DNA of 64,000 nucleotides from Prevotellaceae bacterium UBA4301 (GTDB taxonomy: Bacteria > Bacteroidota > Bacteroidia > Bacteroidales > Bacteroidaceae). The stretch is from assembly GCA_002395775.1 (NCBI GenBank), contig DGUV01000074.1, forward strand, positions 35,406 to 99,405. Direction: 5' to 3'. The notes beneath the pieces were generated by a model that ran no database searches, had not been told where the DNA came from, and saw only the letters and a program-made list of their open reading frames with translations. Below are positions 24,125 to 33,195 of the stretch, piece after piece. Positions within the stretch are counted from its first letter, which is position 1, and every line of letters starts with the position of its first letter. Position numbers and translations under genes: made by a program.

Positions 24125-25426
24125 TTATCGGACGCGGAGGTGCTGGCCAGAGCGGATGGTGTTGCCACGGAGGCCATTGAGGCGCTTGATGGCATTGACG
24201 GTGGTGTGGTTGCGGCGGGCAATGGCTCCGAGGGTGTCGCCGGCACGGACGGTGACACGCCTGCTGGCACGACTGCGGCTGCTGGCACGCGGAGCAGGAG
24301 CTGGCGTAGAGGCCACGGCCACCTCGGTCTCCTTCTTGCTGAAGAGTTCGTCGGCACGGTGACTGTAGATGGAATCGCCAGCCTCGATGAAGGCCCCGAT
24401 GGCCTCGGGGGACATGCGGATGGGCAGGGCGCGGGAAGCACCGGGCACCATGGTGGTGCGATACTGCGGATTGAGGGCACGCAACTCCTCGAGACTGATG
24501 CCACAGATGTCGTGGATTTGCTCGAAACGGATGTCACGCGAGACCATGATGGTGTCGGTGGCTGCAGGCAACTTCGTGTTGACAGGACAGATGTTGTGCT
24601 CGCAATAGTACGTCATGATGTAGTTGGCGGCAATGAAGGCTGGAACGTAGCCACGCGTCTCCTGAGGGAGATAGGGATAGATGGTCCAGTAGTCCTTGAC
24701 GCCATTGGCACGCTTGATGGCCTTGAGCACATTCTGCGGGCCGCAGTTGTAGGAAGCGATGGCAAGAGTCCAGTCGCCGAAGGTGTTGTAGAGGTCCTTG
24801 AGATAGCGGGCGGCAGCATAGCTGGCCTTGACGGGATCGCGACGCTCGTCGATGAGACTGGTGACCTCGAGGCCATACTGCTTGCCTGTGGTGAGCATGA
24901 ACTGCCAGAGGCCTGCCGCCCCTACCCTGCTGGTGGCACCTGGGTTGAGAGCACTCTCAATGACGGGCAGATACTTGAGTTCGAGCGGTAACTGATAGGT
25001 TTCCAGAGCTTCCTCGAAGAGAGGAAAATAGAAATTGCTGGCACCGAGCATGAGGCTTACCGAACGGCGCAGGCGACCGCTGTACTGGTCGATGAACTTG
25101 CGTACGACCTCGTTGTAAGGCATGTCGATGACATTGGGCAGACGGCTCAGGCGTCCGATGTACTCCTCCTTCGAAAATTCGGGATTCTCACCATTGGACT
25201 GACAGTTTTCGTCGAAGGTGAGATAGTTCTTGGTGTTCCACTCGCGGAGGAGGCTGTCGAGTTCGCTCGACTGCATGCCCTCGGGCAGTGTGATTTCCTC
25301 GTTCTCGCCCGTCTGGTCGTCAAACACAGTTATCTCATTCTGTGCCGCCAAGGTCATGGGCAGCACCAGTGCAAAGCCAAATGTCAGTATCTTTCTTATA
25401 GTCATAATCAAATTTTGTTTCTTCAT
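24125..25426 (-). CDS. mltD: Lytic murein transglycosylase D-like (SLT + LysM)
   Basis: A 433-residue periplasmic enzyme that cleaves peptidoglycan with formation of 1,6-anhydro-MurNAc. Signal peptide in the first 25 residues (ILTFGFALVLPMTLAAQ). SLT domain with the catalytic Glu in LPVIESALNPGATS and the family block GAAGLWQFMLTTGKQYGL, then YLKDLYNTFGDWTLAIASYNCG. One LysM at the C-terminus (VTVRAGDTLGAIARRNH). The frame is open to 25519, but ATG 25426, 3 nt after the upstream stop, begins the signal peptide. A Ser/Arg-rich linker joins the two domains. Confidence 0.93.
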   Translation of the reverse strand: MKKQNLIMTIRKILTFGFALVLPMTLAAQNEITVFDDQTGENEEITLPEGMQSSELDSLLREWNTKNYLTFDENCQSNGENPEFSKEEYIGRLSRLPNVIDMPYNEVVRKFIDQYSGRLRRSVSLMLGASNFYFPLFEEALETYQLPLELKYLPVIESALNPGATSRVGAAGLWQFMLTTGKQYGLEVTSLIDERRDPVKASYAAARYLKDLYNTFGDWTLAIASYNCGPQNVLKAIKRANGVKDYWTIYPYLPQETRGYVPAFIAANYIMTYYCEHNICPVNTKLPAATDTIMVSRDIRFEQIHDICGISLEELRALNPQYRTTMVPGASRALPIRMSPEAIGAFIEAGDSIYSHRADELFSKKETEVAVASTPAPAPRASSRSRASRRVTVRAGDTLGAIARRNHTTVNAIKRLNGLRGNTIRSGQHLRVR

Positions 25427-25428
25427 TC

Positions 25429-26163
25429 TTAATAGCTCAGGCAGAAAGCTACGCCGTAGCTGTTTTGCCGCTGATGGGACAGGGTGGGCACCCCCATGGG
25501 GATGACGGCCGGCTGCCACTGCAGACTCAGGTCGCGACTGATGTCGAAAGTTGAAAGCTCGGCATCGACATAGGCATCAATGACTGATATCAGATAGACC
25601 CCGGCAAAGGCGAAGATGCTCATGTCGCGATACTTGCGGAAGTGGTCCTTCTTGTTCTTGAATATCTCCTGGAACTTGGTCTCCTTGCCCTCGATGCTAT
25701 AGCCCATGGGAAGCATGTTCTCGTAGCTCTTGGTGTTGGGGTCGCTGTCCATGATGTCGATGTAGGCCTGCGAATAGTCGCGCAGCATCTGATTGTTCCA
25801 AGTGAGGGCGTAGGCGCAACCGAGGAATCCGCCATAGATGACGGGCAGCTTCCAGAACTTGCGGTTATAGACCTGACCCGCCCCCGGGAACACCAGACCC
25901 AACCACATGGCCCGGATGGGGTCGGGCTGGAAGTGGCGTTTGTCGCGCTTGAGGCGTATGCCCTGAAGGAGGAGGCTATCGACGATGGAGGTGTCGAGTG
26001 GCTGTGCGCTCTCATCCAATAGCAGGATGTCGGGTCCGGCATGCAGGGTGTCGGGAATGACGCCCAGCGTGTCGGGAGTCGTCTGTGCCCGCAATGTGCC
26101 AGACCACACGAGGGCGAGCAACAGGGCCAGCACTCTGCCGTATGTCGCGCCGCGTGGTGTCAA
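25429..26163 (-). CDS. DUF5683 membrane protein
   Basis: A 244-residue envelope protein of the DUF5683 family, nearly always encoded beside parB in Bacteroidetes. N-terminal signal-like segment (VLALLLALVWSGTLRAQ), then a region with hydrophobic segments around AMWLGLVFPGAGQVYNRKFWK and YGGFLGCAYALTWNNQM, which suggests two or more membrane passes. Function unknown. It overlaps parB by 4 nt and mltD follows 2 nt after its stop, so the three are one transcription unit. Confidence 0.85.
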   Translation of the reverse strand: MTPRGATYGRVLALLLALVWSGTLRAQTTPDTLGVIPDTLHAGPDILLLDESAQPLDTSIVDSLLLQGIRLKRDKRHFQPDPIRAMWLGLVFPGAGQVYNRKFWKLPVIYGGFLGCAYALTWNNQMLRDYSQAYIDIMDSDPNTKSYENMLPMGYSIEGKETKFQEIFKNKKDHFRKYRDMSIFAFAGVYLISVIDAYVDAELSTFDISRDLSLQWQPAVIPMGVPTLSHQRQNSYGVAFCLSY

Positions 26164-27053
26164 TGCTTCAGTCTGTCAAAGAGTTCGATGATGTGTTCCA
26201 GTTCCTTCTCGTTGGCAAAGGGGATGCTAATCTTGCCCTTGCCCTTGTTGCTGCAAGTCAGCTGCACCTTGGTGTGGAAGAAGGAAGACAGGGCCTGAGT
26301 GAGTTCGCTGAACTCGGCACCCGATACCGAGCCCTTGGCCTTGACCCGCTTGCCGCCAGCAGTCACCGTGCCGCCTTGTGAGAGTTCCTTCACCATCTCC
26401 TCGACACGGCGGACACTCAGGCCATTGTGCTGAATCTCGTCATAGATGCGAAGCTGAAGGGCGGGGTCGTCCAACGAAAGGAGAGCACGGGCATGGCCCA
26501 TGTCGATTTCACGATTCTTCAGTCCCATCTGAATCTGTGCAGGCAACTTGAGCAGGCGCAGGTAGTTGGCAATGGTGGAACGATTCTTGCCCACGCGCTC
26601 GCTCAGACGGTCCTGGGTGAGGTCGTACTGCTCGATGAGATGCTGGTAGGCCAGGGCGATTTCCATGGAGTTGAGATTCTCGCGCTGGATGTTCTCGACC
26701 AGAGCCATCTCCATCATGTTCTCGTCATCGACGGTGCGGATGTAGGCAGGAATGGTGGTACGACCCGCCATCTGCGAAGCACGCCAGCGACGCTCACCGG
26801 CAATGATGGTGAACGAGCCGTCGCCCATGTCGCGAACGGTGATGGGCTGGATGATTCCTATCTCGCGAATGCTGTCGGCAAGTTCGCGCAGAGCCGTCTC
26901 GTCGAACTCGCGACGGGGCTGGTTGGGATTGGCCTTGATGGCCGAGATGGCCACCTCGTTGATGCTCGACGAGCCACCGGTGTGCACCTCATCGGTGCGC
27001 ATCAGCACGTCAAGGCCACGGCCCAATGCAGGATATTTCTTGTGTACTGCCAT
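26160..27053 (-). CDS. parB: Chromosome partitioning protein ParB
   Basis: A 297-residue ParB/Spo0J CTPase that loads on parS and works with ParA in origin segregation. Seen: N-terminal domain with ANPNQPRREFDETALRELADS, the CTP-binding GERRWRASQMAG near residue 88, ENIQRENLNSMEIA, the HTH (LSERVGKNRSTIANYLRLL near 160) and a C-terminal dimerisation domain ending in LFDRLKH. Lies 15 nt after parA. No parS-like 16-mer was recognised in the window by eye. Confidence 0.96.
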   Translation of the reverse strand: MAVHKKYPALGRGLDVLMRTDEVHTGGSSSINEVAISAIKANPNQPRREFDETALRELADSIREIGIIQPITVRDMGDGSFTIIAGERRWRASQMAGRTTIPAYIRTVDDENMMEMALVENIQRENLNSMEIALAYQHLIEQYDLTQDRLSERVGKNRSTIANYLRLLKLPAQIQMGLKNREIDMGHARALLSLDDPALQLRIYDEIQHNGLSVRRVEEMVKELSQGGTVTAGGKRVKAKGSVSGAEFSELTQALSSFFHTKVQLTCSNKGKGKISIPFANEKELEHIIELFDRLKH

Positions 27054-27068
27054 AGTTCAATGCAATGT

Positions 27069-27836
27069 TTACTTCTCGTTCTTCTTAATCAGTTCGTCGG
27101 CCAGGGCCAGATAGTCGCGAGCACCAGCCGAATCGGCATCGTAGAGAATAACAGGCATGCCGTGACCGGGAGCCTCGCCCAACTTCACATTGCGCTGAAT
27201 GACGGTCTTGAACACCAACTCCTGGAAGTGGCGCTTCACCTCGTCATAGACCTGATTGGCCAGACGCAGGCGACGATCGTACATGGTCAGCAGGAAGCCC
27301 TCAATCTCCAACTGGGGATTGAGCTTTACCTTGATGATGCGAATGGTGTTGAGTAACTTGGAAAGTCCCTCCAGGGCAAAATACTCGCACTGGACAGGGA
27401 TGATGACACTGTCGGCTGCCGTCAGGGCATTGACCGTGATGAGACCGAGCGAAGGAGAACAGTCGATGAGAATGTAATCGTAGTCGTCACGAATGTCCTT
27501 GAGCATGTTCGCTACCACCTTCTCGCGACTCTGCATCTGTAGCATGCCTACCTCGGCACCCACCAGGTCGATGTGAGAGGGGATGATGTCGAGGCCGTCG
27601 ATGTCGGTGGTGTAGATGGCCTCACGCGCATCGATGCGGTCGATGAGACAATTGTAGAACGAAGTATCGATTTGTGAGATGTCAACGCCAAGTCCTGACG
27701 AAGCATTGGCCTGCGGATCGGCATCGATGAGCAGGACTTTCTTTTCCAGAGCTGCCAGTGAAGCAGCAAGGTTCATGCTGGTTGTGGTCTTACCCACACC
27801 TCCCTTTTGATTGGCTAAAGCGATGATTTTGGCCAT
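27069..27836 (-). CDS. parA: Chromosome partitioning ATPase ParA (Soj)
   Basis: A 255-residue deviant Walker-type ATPase that forms DNA-bound dimers and drives segregation with ParB. Seen: KGGVGKTTTSMNLA near residue 11 (with the signature lysine), VLLIDADPQANAS near 35, DYILIDCSPSLGLIT near 117. No N-terminal HTH, so it is the chromosomal rather than the plasmid-regulatory type. First gene of the par-rel operon. A TATTTTTG motif on the minus strand at 27867-27874 is a possible -7 element. Confidence 0.97.
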   Translation of the reverse strand: MAKIIALANQKGGVGKTTTSMNLAASLAALEKKVLLIDADPQANASSGLGVDISQIDTSFYNCLIDRIDAREAIYTTDIDGLDIIPSHIDLVGAEVGMLQMQSREKVVANMLKDIRDDYDYILIDCSPSLGLITVNALTAADSVIIPVQCEYFALEGLSKLLNTIRIIKVKLNPQLEIEGFLLTMYDRRLRLANQVYDEVKRHFQELVFKTVIQRNVKLGEAPGHGMPVILYDADSAGARDYLALADELIKKNEK

Positions 27837-27925
27837 AGCTACTACTCGTTTGGTTTATATTGGGCGCAAAAATAACGAAAAATGGCCAAACTTCCCGCAT
27901 TTTACGGGCAAAGAATGCCAAAACT

Positions 27926-27959
27926 GTTGATAACTTAACATTTTTGTTGATAACTTAAC
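27926..27959. repeat. 14-bp direct repeat between parA and surE
   Basis: GTTGATAACTTAAC occurs at 27926-27939 and 27946-27959 (period 20). It overlaps the -33 side of the surE promoter. Could be an operator, but no binding protein is indicated. Confidence 0.6.
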
Positions 27960-27977
27960 GAATTTTTACTAATTTTG
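27943..27977 (+). promoter_or_regulatory. Promoter of surE
   Basis: TTTG at 27943-27946 and TAATTTTG at 27970-27977 with a 23-nt spacer (slightly long). The start codon lies 11 nt after the -7 element, so the leader is very short. Confidence 0.55.
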
Positions 27978-27988
27978 CGGCCGAAAAC

Positions 27989-28765
27989 ATGGAACAAATA
28001 GAACAAAAACTCATACTCATAACCAACGACGACGGCTATCAGGCCCAAGGCATCGGCGTGTTGGCAGAATTGATGCTCGAATTGGGCGAAGTGGTCATCG
28101 TGGCCCCCGACTCGGCACGTTCCGGTGCCGCATGTGCCATCACCTGCACACAGGCCATCACCCTGCAGCGACATCCCGAAATGGAACGCAAGGGACTCAG
28201 CGTGTATGCCTGTTCGGGCAGTCCGGTCGATTGTGTAAAACTGGCCCTGGAGCAGGTGTGTCCCCGCCGTCCCGACCTCATTGTCTCGGGCATCAACCAT
28301 GGCGACAATGCCTCGTGCTCGATTCACTACAGCGGAACCATGGGAGCCGTCATAGAGGGGTGCATGAAGGCCATCCCCTCCATCGGCTTCAGTCTGCGCA
28401 CCCTCAAGCACCACTGCGACTTTGACCCTTACAGGCAGACCATCACACGCATTGCCGCCTTTGTGCTGGAAAAGGGACTGCCCGAGGAAATCTGCCTGAA
28501 CGTCAACTTCCCCGAAGTAGAACATTTGGCCGGTACACGCATCTGCCGCATGGGACGCGGACGATGGGTGCAGGAATGGATTCCGGCCAACAACCCGCGT
28601 GGGATGAACGCCTTTTGGCTCACTGGGCGTTTCCTCAACCTGGAGCCTCACAGCGAAGACACTGACTATTGGGCACTCGACCATGGGTTTGCAGCCATCA
28701 CGCCCATACGCCTTGACATGACAGCCTATGACCTAATGGGAGATTTGGAGGAATTGTCGGAGTGA
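27989..28765 (+). CDS. surE: 5'/3'-nucleotidase SurE
   Basis: A 258-residue metal-dependent nucleotidase (survival protein SurE) that dephosphorylates nucleoside monophosphates. Seen: LITNDDGYQAQGI near residue 9 (metal-binding Asp-Asp), VVAPDSARSG near 38, and SGINHGDNASCSIHYSGT near 96, the Asn-containing active-site loop. Length matches the family. Followed 27 nt later by lpxB on the same strand. Confidence 0.96.
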   Translation: MEQIEQKLILITNDDGYQAQGIGVLAELMLELGEVVIVAPDSARSGAACAITCTQAITLQRHPEMERKGLSVYACSGSPVDCVKLALEQVCPRRPDLIVSGINHGDNASCSIHYSGTMGAVIEGCMKAIPSIGFSLRTLKHHCDFDPYRQTITRIAAFVLEKGLPEEICLNVNFPEVEHLAGTRICRMGRGRWVQEWIPANNPRGMNAFWLTGRFLNLEPHSEDTDYWALDHGFAAITPIRLDMTAYDLMGDLEELSE

Positions 28766-28792
28766 TCGGAATTATCGGAAACTGAGAGAAGC

Positions 28793-29926
28793 ATGAAATA
28801 CTATTTCATAGCAGGAGAAGCAAGCGGCGACCTACATGCCTCACATTTGATGGCTGCCCTGCACAGGCGCGACCCTGAAGCGGAGTTCCGATTTGTGGGA
28901 GGCGACCTCATGGAGGCACAAGGAGGTACGCTGGTCCGCCACTATAGGGAACTGGCATACATGGGTATCCTGCCCGTGCTCCGTCACCTACCCAGCATAC
29001 TCAGCGGCATGCGCAAGACCAAACGCGACATCCGCCAATGGAAGCCACAGGTGGTGATTCTGGTTGACTACCCAGGCTTCAACCTGAGCATTGCCAAATT
29101 TGTGCGGAAGCAGTTGCCAACGACAGCGATTTTTTATTACATCCCCCCCAAGATATGGGCATGGAAGGAGTGGCGCATCAGTTCGCTTCGCCGCGACACC
29201 GACCTGCTGCTCTCCATCCTACCTTTCGAAATTGAATACTATCACCGCCGTCACCAATTCAAACAGATTACCTACGTGGGTAACCCCACACTGGACGAGG
29301 TGCGAGCCTACGAAGCCCAACACCATGAAGATTTCGCCCATTTCATCGAAGAAAATGGTCTGCCAAACCGCCCCATCATAGCCCTGCTGGCAGGCAGCAG
29401 ACGACAGGAAATCAAGGATAACCTCGGGCGGATGATAGAAGCTGCGCAACCCTGGGCAGAAAAATACCAACTGGTGGTGGCGGGTGCGCCAGGTATCGAA
29501 CCTGAATTCTATGGCCAGTGGACAAAAGAGATGCCCGTGACCGTGCTTTACGGAAAGACCTACCCCATCCTGCAACACGCCACAGCCGCCCTTGTTACCA
29601 GTGGAACCGCCACCTTGGAAACGGCCCTGTTCCGTGTGCCACAAGTGGTATGCTACTACATCGGCTGGGGAAAGTTCATTTCGTTCATGCGTCGGTTGGT
29701 GCTGAAAATTCCTTACATTTCACTCGTCAACCTGGTGGCAGGCAGAGAGGTGGTGCCCGAACTGGTGGCCGACGGCATGACCGTGGAAGAGGTCCGACGC
29801 CACCTGCGTTCGATTCTCCCCAACGGACATCGGCGAGAACAGATGCTCGAGGCCTACGAACTCGTCATAGAGCGTCTGGGGCAGCCAGGTGCTCCGAACC
29901 ATGCTGCAGAAATCATAGCTCCGTAA
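28793..29926 (+). CDS. lpxB: Lipid-A-disaccharide synthase
   Basis: A 377-residue GT19 glycosyltransferase that joins UDP-2,3-diacylglucosamine to lipid X to give the lipid A disaccharide. Seen: AGEASGDLHASHLM at the N-terminus, GILPVLRHLP, LVDYPGFNLSIAK near 84, YYIPPKIWAWKEWR near 116, and LLAGSRRQEI near 197. The surE-lpxB pairing is common in Bacteroidetes. Peripheral to the inner membrane. Confidence 0.96.
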   Translation: MKYYFIAGEASGDLHASHLMAALHRRDPEAEFRFVGGDLMEAQGGTLVRHYRELAYMGILPVLRHLPSILSGMRKTKRDIRQWKPQVVILVDYPGFNLSIAKFVRKQLPTTAIFYYIPPKIWAWKEWRISSLRRDTDLLLSILPFEIEYYHRRHQFKQITYVGNPTLDEVRAYEAQHHEDFAHFIEENGLPNRPIIALLAGSRRQEIKDNLGRMIEAAQPWAEKYQLVVAGAPGIEPEFYGQWTKEMPVTVLYGKTYPILQHATAALVTSGTATLETALFRVPQVVCYYIGWGKFISFMRRLVLKIPYISLVNLVAGREVVPELVADGMTVEEVRRHLRSILPNGHRREQMLEAYELVIERLGQPGAPNHAAEIIAP

Positions 29927-29957
29927 GTTATATTATTAACCTTATAAACTAAAGACA

Positions 29958-31112
29958 ATGGCAAACAGATTTATCCTGAACGAAGTATCGTACTTCGGCC
30001 CCGGAGCTCGCAAGGAGCTGCCTGGCGTGGTGGCCCGTCTGGGCTTCAAGAAAGCATTGGTGGTAACCGACAAAGGACTGATGAAGTTCGGCGTGGCAAA
30101 GATGGTGCTCGACGTGATGGACGAGGCCGGCATCAAATACGAAATATTTGACGACGTGAAGCCCAACCCCACAGTGACGAACGTGAAAAACGGCATTGAA
30201 GCCTGCAAGCGTGCCGAGGCCGACTTCATTGTGGCCATTGGCGGCGGTTCGAGCATGGACACAGCCAAGGGCATAGGCATTGTGGTCAGGAACCCTGAAT
30301 TTTCCGATATTGTCTCGCTCGAAGGTGTGGCCGACACAAAACGCAAGTCGCTGCCTATCATTGCGCTGCCCACCACAGCCGGAACAGCCGCAGAGACCAC
30401 CATCAACTATGTCATCATCGACGAGAGCCGTCAGGCCAAGATGGTGTGCGTTGACCCCAACGACATACCCTGTGTGGCCATCATCGATGCCGAGTTGATG
30501 TACTCGCTGCCCAAATCACTCACTGCTGCCACGGGTATGGATGCCATGACGCACGCTATTGAGGGCCTTATCACGAAGGCTGCCTGGGAACTCAGCGACA
30601 TGTTTGAGATTAAGGCCATAGAGATGATTTACAAATATCTGCCCCTGGCCGTGGACGAACCCACCAACCCGAAGGGTCGCGACGGAATGGCCGTAGCACA
30701 ATATGTGGCAGGTATGGCGTTCTCGAACGTGGGTCTGGGTGTGGACCACGGCATGGCCCATCCCCTATCCGCACTGTTCGACGTGCCCCACGGTGTGGCC
30801 TGTGCCATGTTGCTGCCTACAGTAATGCGCTTCAACATGCCTGCCGCCATGGACAAGTATGTGGACATCGCCAAGGCCGTCGGTGCATACAAGGAGGGTA
30901 TGAGCCGCGAAGAGGCTGCAGAAGCCGCCTGCCGCGCCATTGAAGACCTGAGTGCCCGCGTAGGAACCAACAAGCGCCTCTCCGAGCTGGGCATCACGGA
31001 GAAGGACATAGACGCCCTGGCCGACCAAGCCATTGCCGACGTGTGCACCCCGGGTAACCCTCGTGAGGTGACCCGAGAAGACATTGTGGCCCTGTATAAG
31101 GCTATCTTGTAA
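29958..31112 (+). CDS. fucO: Lactaldehyde reductase (iron-dependent alcohol dehydrogenase)
   Basis: A 384-residue group III iron-dependent alcohol dehydrogenase. FucO reduces L-lactaldehyde, formed from fucose or rhamnose, to 1,2-propanediol. Seen: AIGGGSSMDTAKG near 94 (NAD-binding), ALPTTAGTAAE, and metal ligands in GMDAMTHAIEGL near 194 and HGMAHPLSALFDVPHG near 260-275. Ends at a strong terminator. The rhaB and isomerase genes of a 6-deoxyhexose pathway are 30 kb downstream, which agrees with this substrate. Confidence 0.88.
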   Translation: MANRFILNEVSYFGPGARKELPGVVARLGFKKALVVTDKGLMKFGVAKMVLDVMDEAGIKYEIFDDVKPNPTVTNVKNGIEACKRAEADFIVAIGGGSSMDTAKGIGIVVRNPEFSDIVSLEGVADTKRKSLPIIALPTTAGTAAETTINYVIIDESRQAKMVCVDPNDIPCVAIIDAELMYSLPKSLTAATGMDAMTHAIEGLITKAAWELSDMFEIKAIEMIYKYLPLAVDEPTNPKGRDGMAVAQYVAGMAFSNVGLGVDHGMAHPLSALFDVPHGVACAMLLPTVMRFNMPAAMDKYVDIAKAVGAYKEGMSREEAAEAACRAIEDLSARVGTNKRLSELGITEKDIDALADQAIADVCTPGNPREVTREDIVALYKAIL

Positions 31113-31124
31113 GAATAAACCTAA

Positions 31125-31172
31125 AAAAGACATCAGGGACGCTCCGTAACAGAAGCGTCCCTGGTGTCTTTT
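31125..31172 (+). terminator. Strong terminator after fucO
   Basis: 19-bp stem, AAAAGACATCAGGGACGCT paired with AGCGTCCCTGGTGTCTTTT (one G-T wobble), ending in a T run. It lies between convergent fucO and murI and probably serves both. Confidence 0.88.
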
Positions 31173-31190
31173 ATGACGAGGTCAAAAGCC

Positions 31191-32051
31191 TCAGAGCGTC
31201 ACATGCTCGGCCTGAACATTACGACCGAGAAAGACGGAGGCATTCTCGTTGAAGTTGAGCGGATGCTCGGTGGTGAGGAAACGGCTCTTGCCTCCACGAG
31301 TGATGCGTTGCTCCATCTCGGGATGGCGCTGCAGATAATCCTTGAGGCTGTTGGCCACATACTCGCCCTGCGGAACCAAGCGAATGTGGCTGGGACAGAG
31401 TTGTCGCAGCTTGCTCAGTAGCAGGGGATAATGCGTGCAACCGAGGATGATGGTGTCGATGTCGGGATCGCGGGAAAGAAGCTGGTCGATGTACTTCTTC
31501 ACGAAATAATCGACACCAGGGCTGTCGTACTCCTTGTTCTCAATCAAAGGCACCCACATGGGACAAGCCTGACCCGTGACACGCACACTGGGATGGAGCT
31601 TGCCAATCTCGATGTCGTAGGTGTGGCTGCGGATGGTGCCCTGCGTAGCGAAGATGCCCACATGACCGTTGTGAGTCAGCTGCCCCACAATCTCGGTGGT
31701 GGGACGGATGACGCCGAGCACGCGACGGGTGGGGTCAATCTGAGGCAAGTCGCACTGTTGGATGGTGCGCAAAGCCTTTGCCGAGGCCGTGTTGCAGGCC
31801 AGAATGACCAGATGGCACCCCATCTCGAAGAGACGACGGACAGCCTGCAGCGTGAACTCATAGACCACCTCGAAAGAACGTGTCCCATAAGGCGCACGAG
31901 CATTGTCGCCCAGATAGAGATAGTCATACTGAGGCATGAGCTGCTGAATCTCGCCGAGAACGGTCAGTCCGCCATAGCCCGAATCAAAGACCCCGATGGG
32001 GCCGGGCTCTGCGGCGAAGGACGAGAGATGAGAAGTGAGCGTTTCTTCCAT
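31191..32051 (-). CDS. murI: Glutamate racemase
   Basis: A 286-residue cofactor-independent racemase making D-glutamate for peptidoglycan. Seen: GVFDSGYGGLTVL near 23, LYLGDNARAPYG, the catalytic Cys in LACNTASAKAL near 85 and the second in LGCTHYPLL near 203. A GTG at 32057 is in frame, but ATG 32051 is preferred. The gene overlaps the end of the upstream Skp-like gene in either case. The C-terminus (NENASVFLGRNVQAEHVTL) is a little longer than in E. coli. Confidence 0.95.
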   Translation of the reverse strand: MEETLTSHLSSFAAEPGPIGVFDSGYGGLTVLGEIQQLMPQYDYLYLGDNARAPYGTRSFEVVYEFTLQAVRRLFEMGCHLVILACNTASAKALRTIQQCDLPQIDPTRRVLGVIRPTTEIVGQLTHNGHVGIFATQGTIRSHTYDIEIGKLHPSVRVTGQACPMWVPLIENKEYDSPGVDYFVKKYIDQLLSRDPDIDTIILGCTHYPLLLSKLRQLCPSHIRLVPQGEYVANSLKDYLQRHPEMEQRITRGGKSRFLTTEHPLNFNENASVFLGRNVQAEHVTL

Positions 32052-32053
32052 AA

Positions 32054-32602
32054 TCACTGCTCTCCGTTCACGCTTTCCTTAACTTCGATGCCCAACTTGC
32101 GCAAGACCTCACGAGTGACGTCCTCGCCCATGACAGGATTGATGAAGGGACACTGGTTGCGGTCGGTGTTGAGAATGGCAACATAGCCCGACTCGACGCC
32201 TACTACACGAATGGCATCATTAAGACGCGACTCGACACCAGCTATCAGTTCACGCTCGGCCTTCTCAAGCAGTTGCTGCGCCTCCTGGCGGAACTTGATG
32301 CCCGTCTCCATAAGGGCCTGCAACTCGGCCTGCCGCTTCAAGAGGATGTTCTCGGGAAAATCCTTCTGTCCTTGCAGGAACTCGGAGAACTTGCGCTGGA
32401 ACTCTTCCTCACCACGCGTGGCTTCTTGTTCGTACTTGGCACGCAGTTCGGCCACACTCTGCCGGGCCTGAGCATACTCGGGCATCTGGTGCATCACACT
32501 GTCGTAGCTCAAATAGCCAATGTGGGTCTGGCCATGAGCTGAATTGACAATTGACAACTGACAATTGACAATTATGAGCAGGATAAAGAGAATTCTTTTC
32601 AT
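32054..32602 (-). CDS. OmpH/Skp-family periplasmic chaperone (third copy)
   Basis: A 182-residue Skp-type chaperone that holds unfolded outer-membrane proteins on the way to BamA. Long charged helix-forming region in the middle (YEQEATRGEEEFQRKFSEFLQ) and the typical C-terminal block with AILNTDRNQCPFINP. The signal peptide (MKRILFILLIIVNCQLSIVNS) is unusual. Its second half, IVNCQLSIVNS, is written by a tandem TTGACAA-type repeat. Last of three tandem paralogues downstream of bamA. Confidence 0.88.
   Translation of the reverse strand: MKRILFILLIIVNCQLSIVNSAHGQTHIGYLSYDSVMHQMPEYAQARQSVAELRAKYEQEATRGEEEFQRKFSEFLQGQKDFPENILLKRQAELQALMETGIKFRQEAQQLLEKAERELIAGVESRLNDAIRVVGVESGYVAILNTDRNQCPFINPVMGEDVTREVLRKLGIEVKESVNGEQ
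32541..32573 (-). repeat. TTGACAA-type tandem repeat coding for a signal-peptide core
   Basis: Three to four copies of an AATTGACA unit (variants with AACTGACA) lie inside the first 30 codons of the third Skp gene. The same motif trails outside the gene at 32600-32620. A spacer-type repeat has been used as coding DNA. Confidence 0.7.
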
Positions 32603-32630
32603 TGTCAATTATTCATTATCAATCATCCAC

Positions 32631-33137
32631 TTACTTGATGCCCAATTCTGCCTTCAGCTGAGCGGTGACATCGGTGCTCAGTGACTCATTGATGAAAGGA
32701 ATGGCACCTGTGGAAAGGTCAACCACATAGACATAGCCACCAGCCTCGCCAATCTTCTTGATGGCTGCGATGATTTTTGCTTGGATGGGCTCCATCTTTG
32801 CCTGCTGCTGCTTTTGCAAGTCTTCCTGGCTGGCATTGTAGAAATCCTGGATGCTCTGTTCCATCTTCTGCAGATCCTGGGCCTTGCTCTGGAGAATGGC
32901 CTGAGCAGTACTCTGGTCCTCGGAGAGTTTCTGGAACTCTTCGCCCTTGGTCTGGTACTCCTTCTGCAGGCGTTGCAGCTCCTCCTGATACTGTGCTGTG
33001 AGCTTCTGGATCTCGGCACCGGCAGTCTTGTATTCTTCCATTTCGGGCAGGATGCCTGCCATGTTGAAATGAGCGAACTTCTGTGCAAAGATGCTCATGG
33101 GGGCGAGCATCAGAATCATTACTAAAATCTTCTTCAT
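32631..33137 (-). CDS. OmpH/Skp-family periplasmic chaperone (second copy)
   Basis: A 168-residue Skp paralogue with a clean signal peptide (ILVMILMLAPMSIFAQ), a Gln-rich coiled-coil arm (residues about 40-120; LTAQYQEELQRLQKEYQ) and the C-terminal strand block YVYVVDLSTGAIPFINES. Forms trimers in the family. Lies between the other two copies, 28 nt after it begins the gene at 32602. Confidence 0.92.
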   Translation of the reverse strand: MKKILVMILMLAPMSIFAQKFAHFNMAGILPEMEEYKTAGAEIQKLTAQYQEELQRLQKEYQTKGEEFQKLSEDQSTAQAILQSKAQDLQKMEQSIQDFYNASQEDLQKQQQAKMEPIQAKIIAAIKKIGEAGGYVYVVDLSTGAIPFINESLSTDVTAQLKAELGIK

Positions 33138-33148
33138 GTTTTATAAAA

Positions 33149-33180
33149 GTTTAAAAGTTTAATCGTTTAAAAGTTTAATC
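33149..33180. repeat. 16-bp tandem spacer repeat
   Basis: Two perfect copies of GTTTAAAAGTTTAATC, plus a partial third, between the first and second Skp genes. It is one of several T/A-rich spacer repeats in this genome. Confidence 0.85.
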
Positions 33181-33195
33181 GTTTAATTTACCTTA

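Noticed and set aside
27837..27988. parS site next to parAB
   Set aside because: The spacer has direct repeats, but nothing close to the TGTTTCACGTGAAACA-type palindrome.
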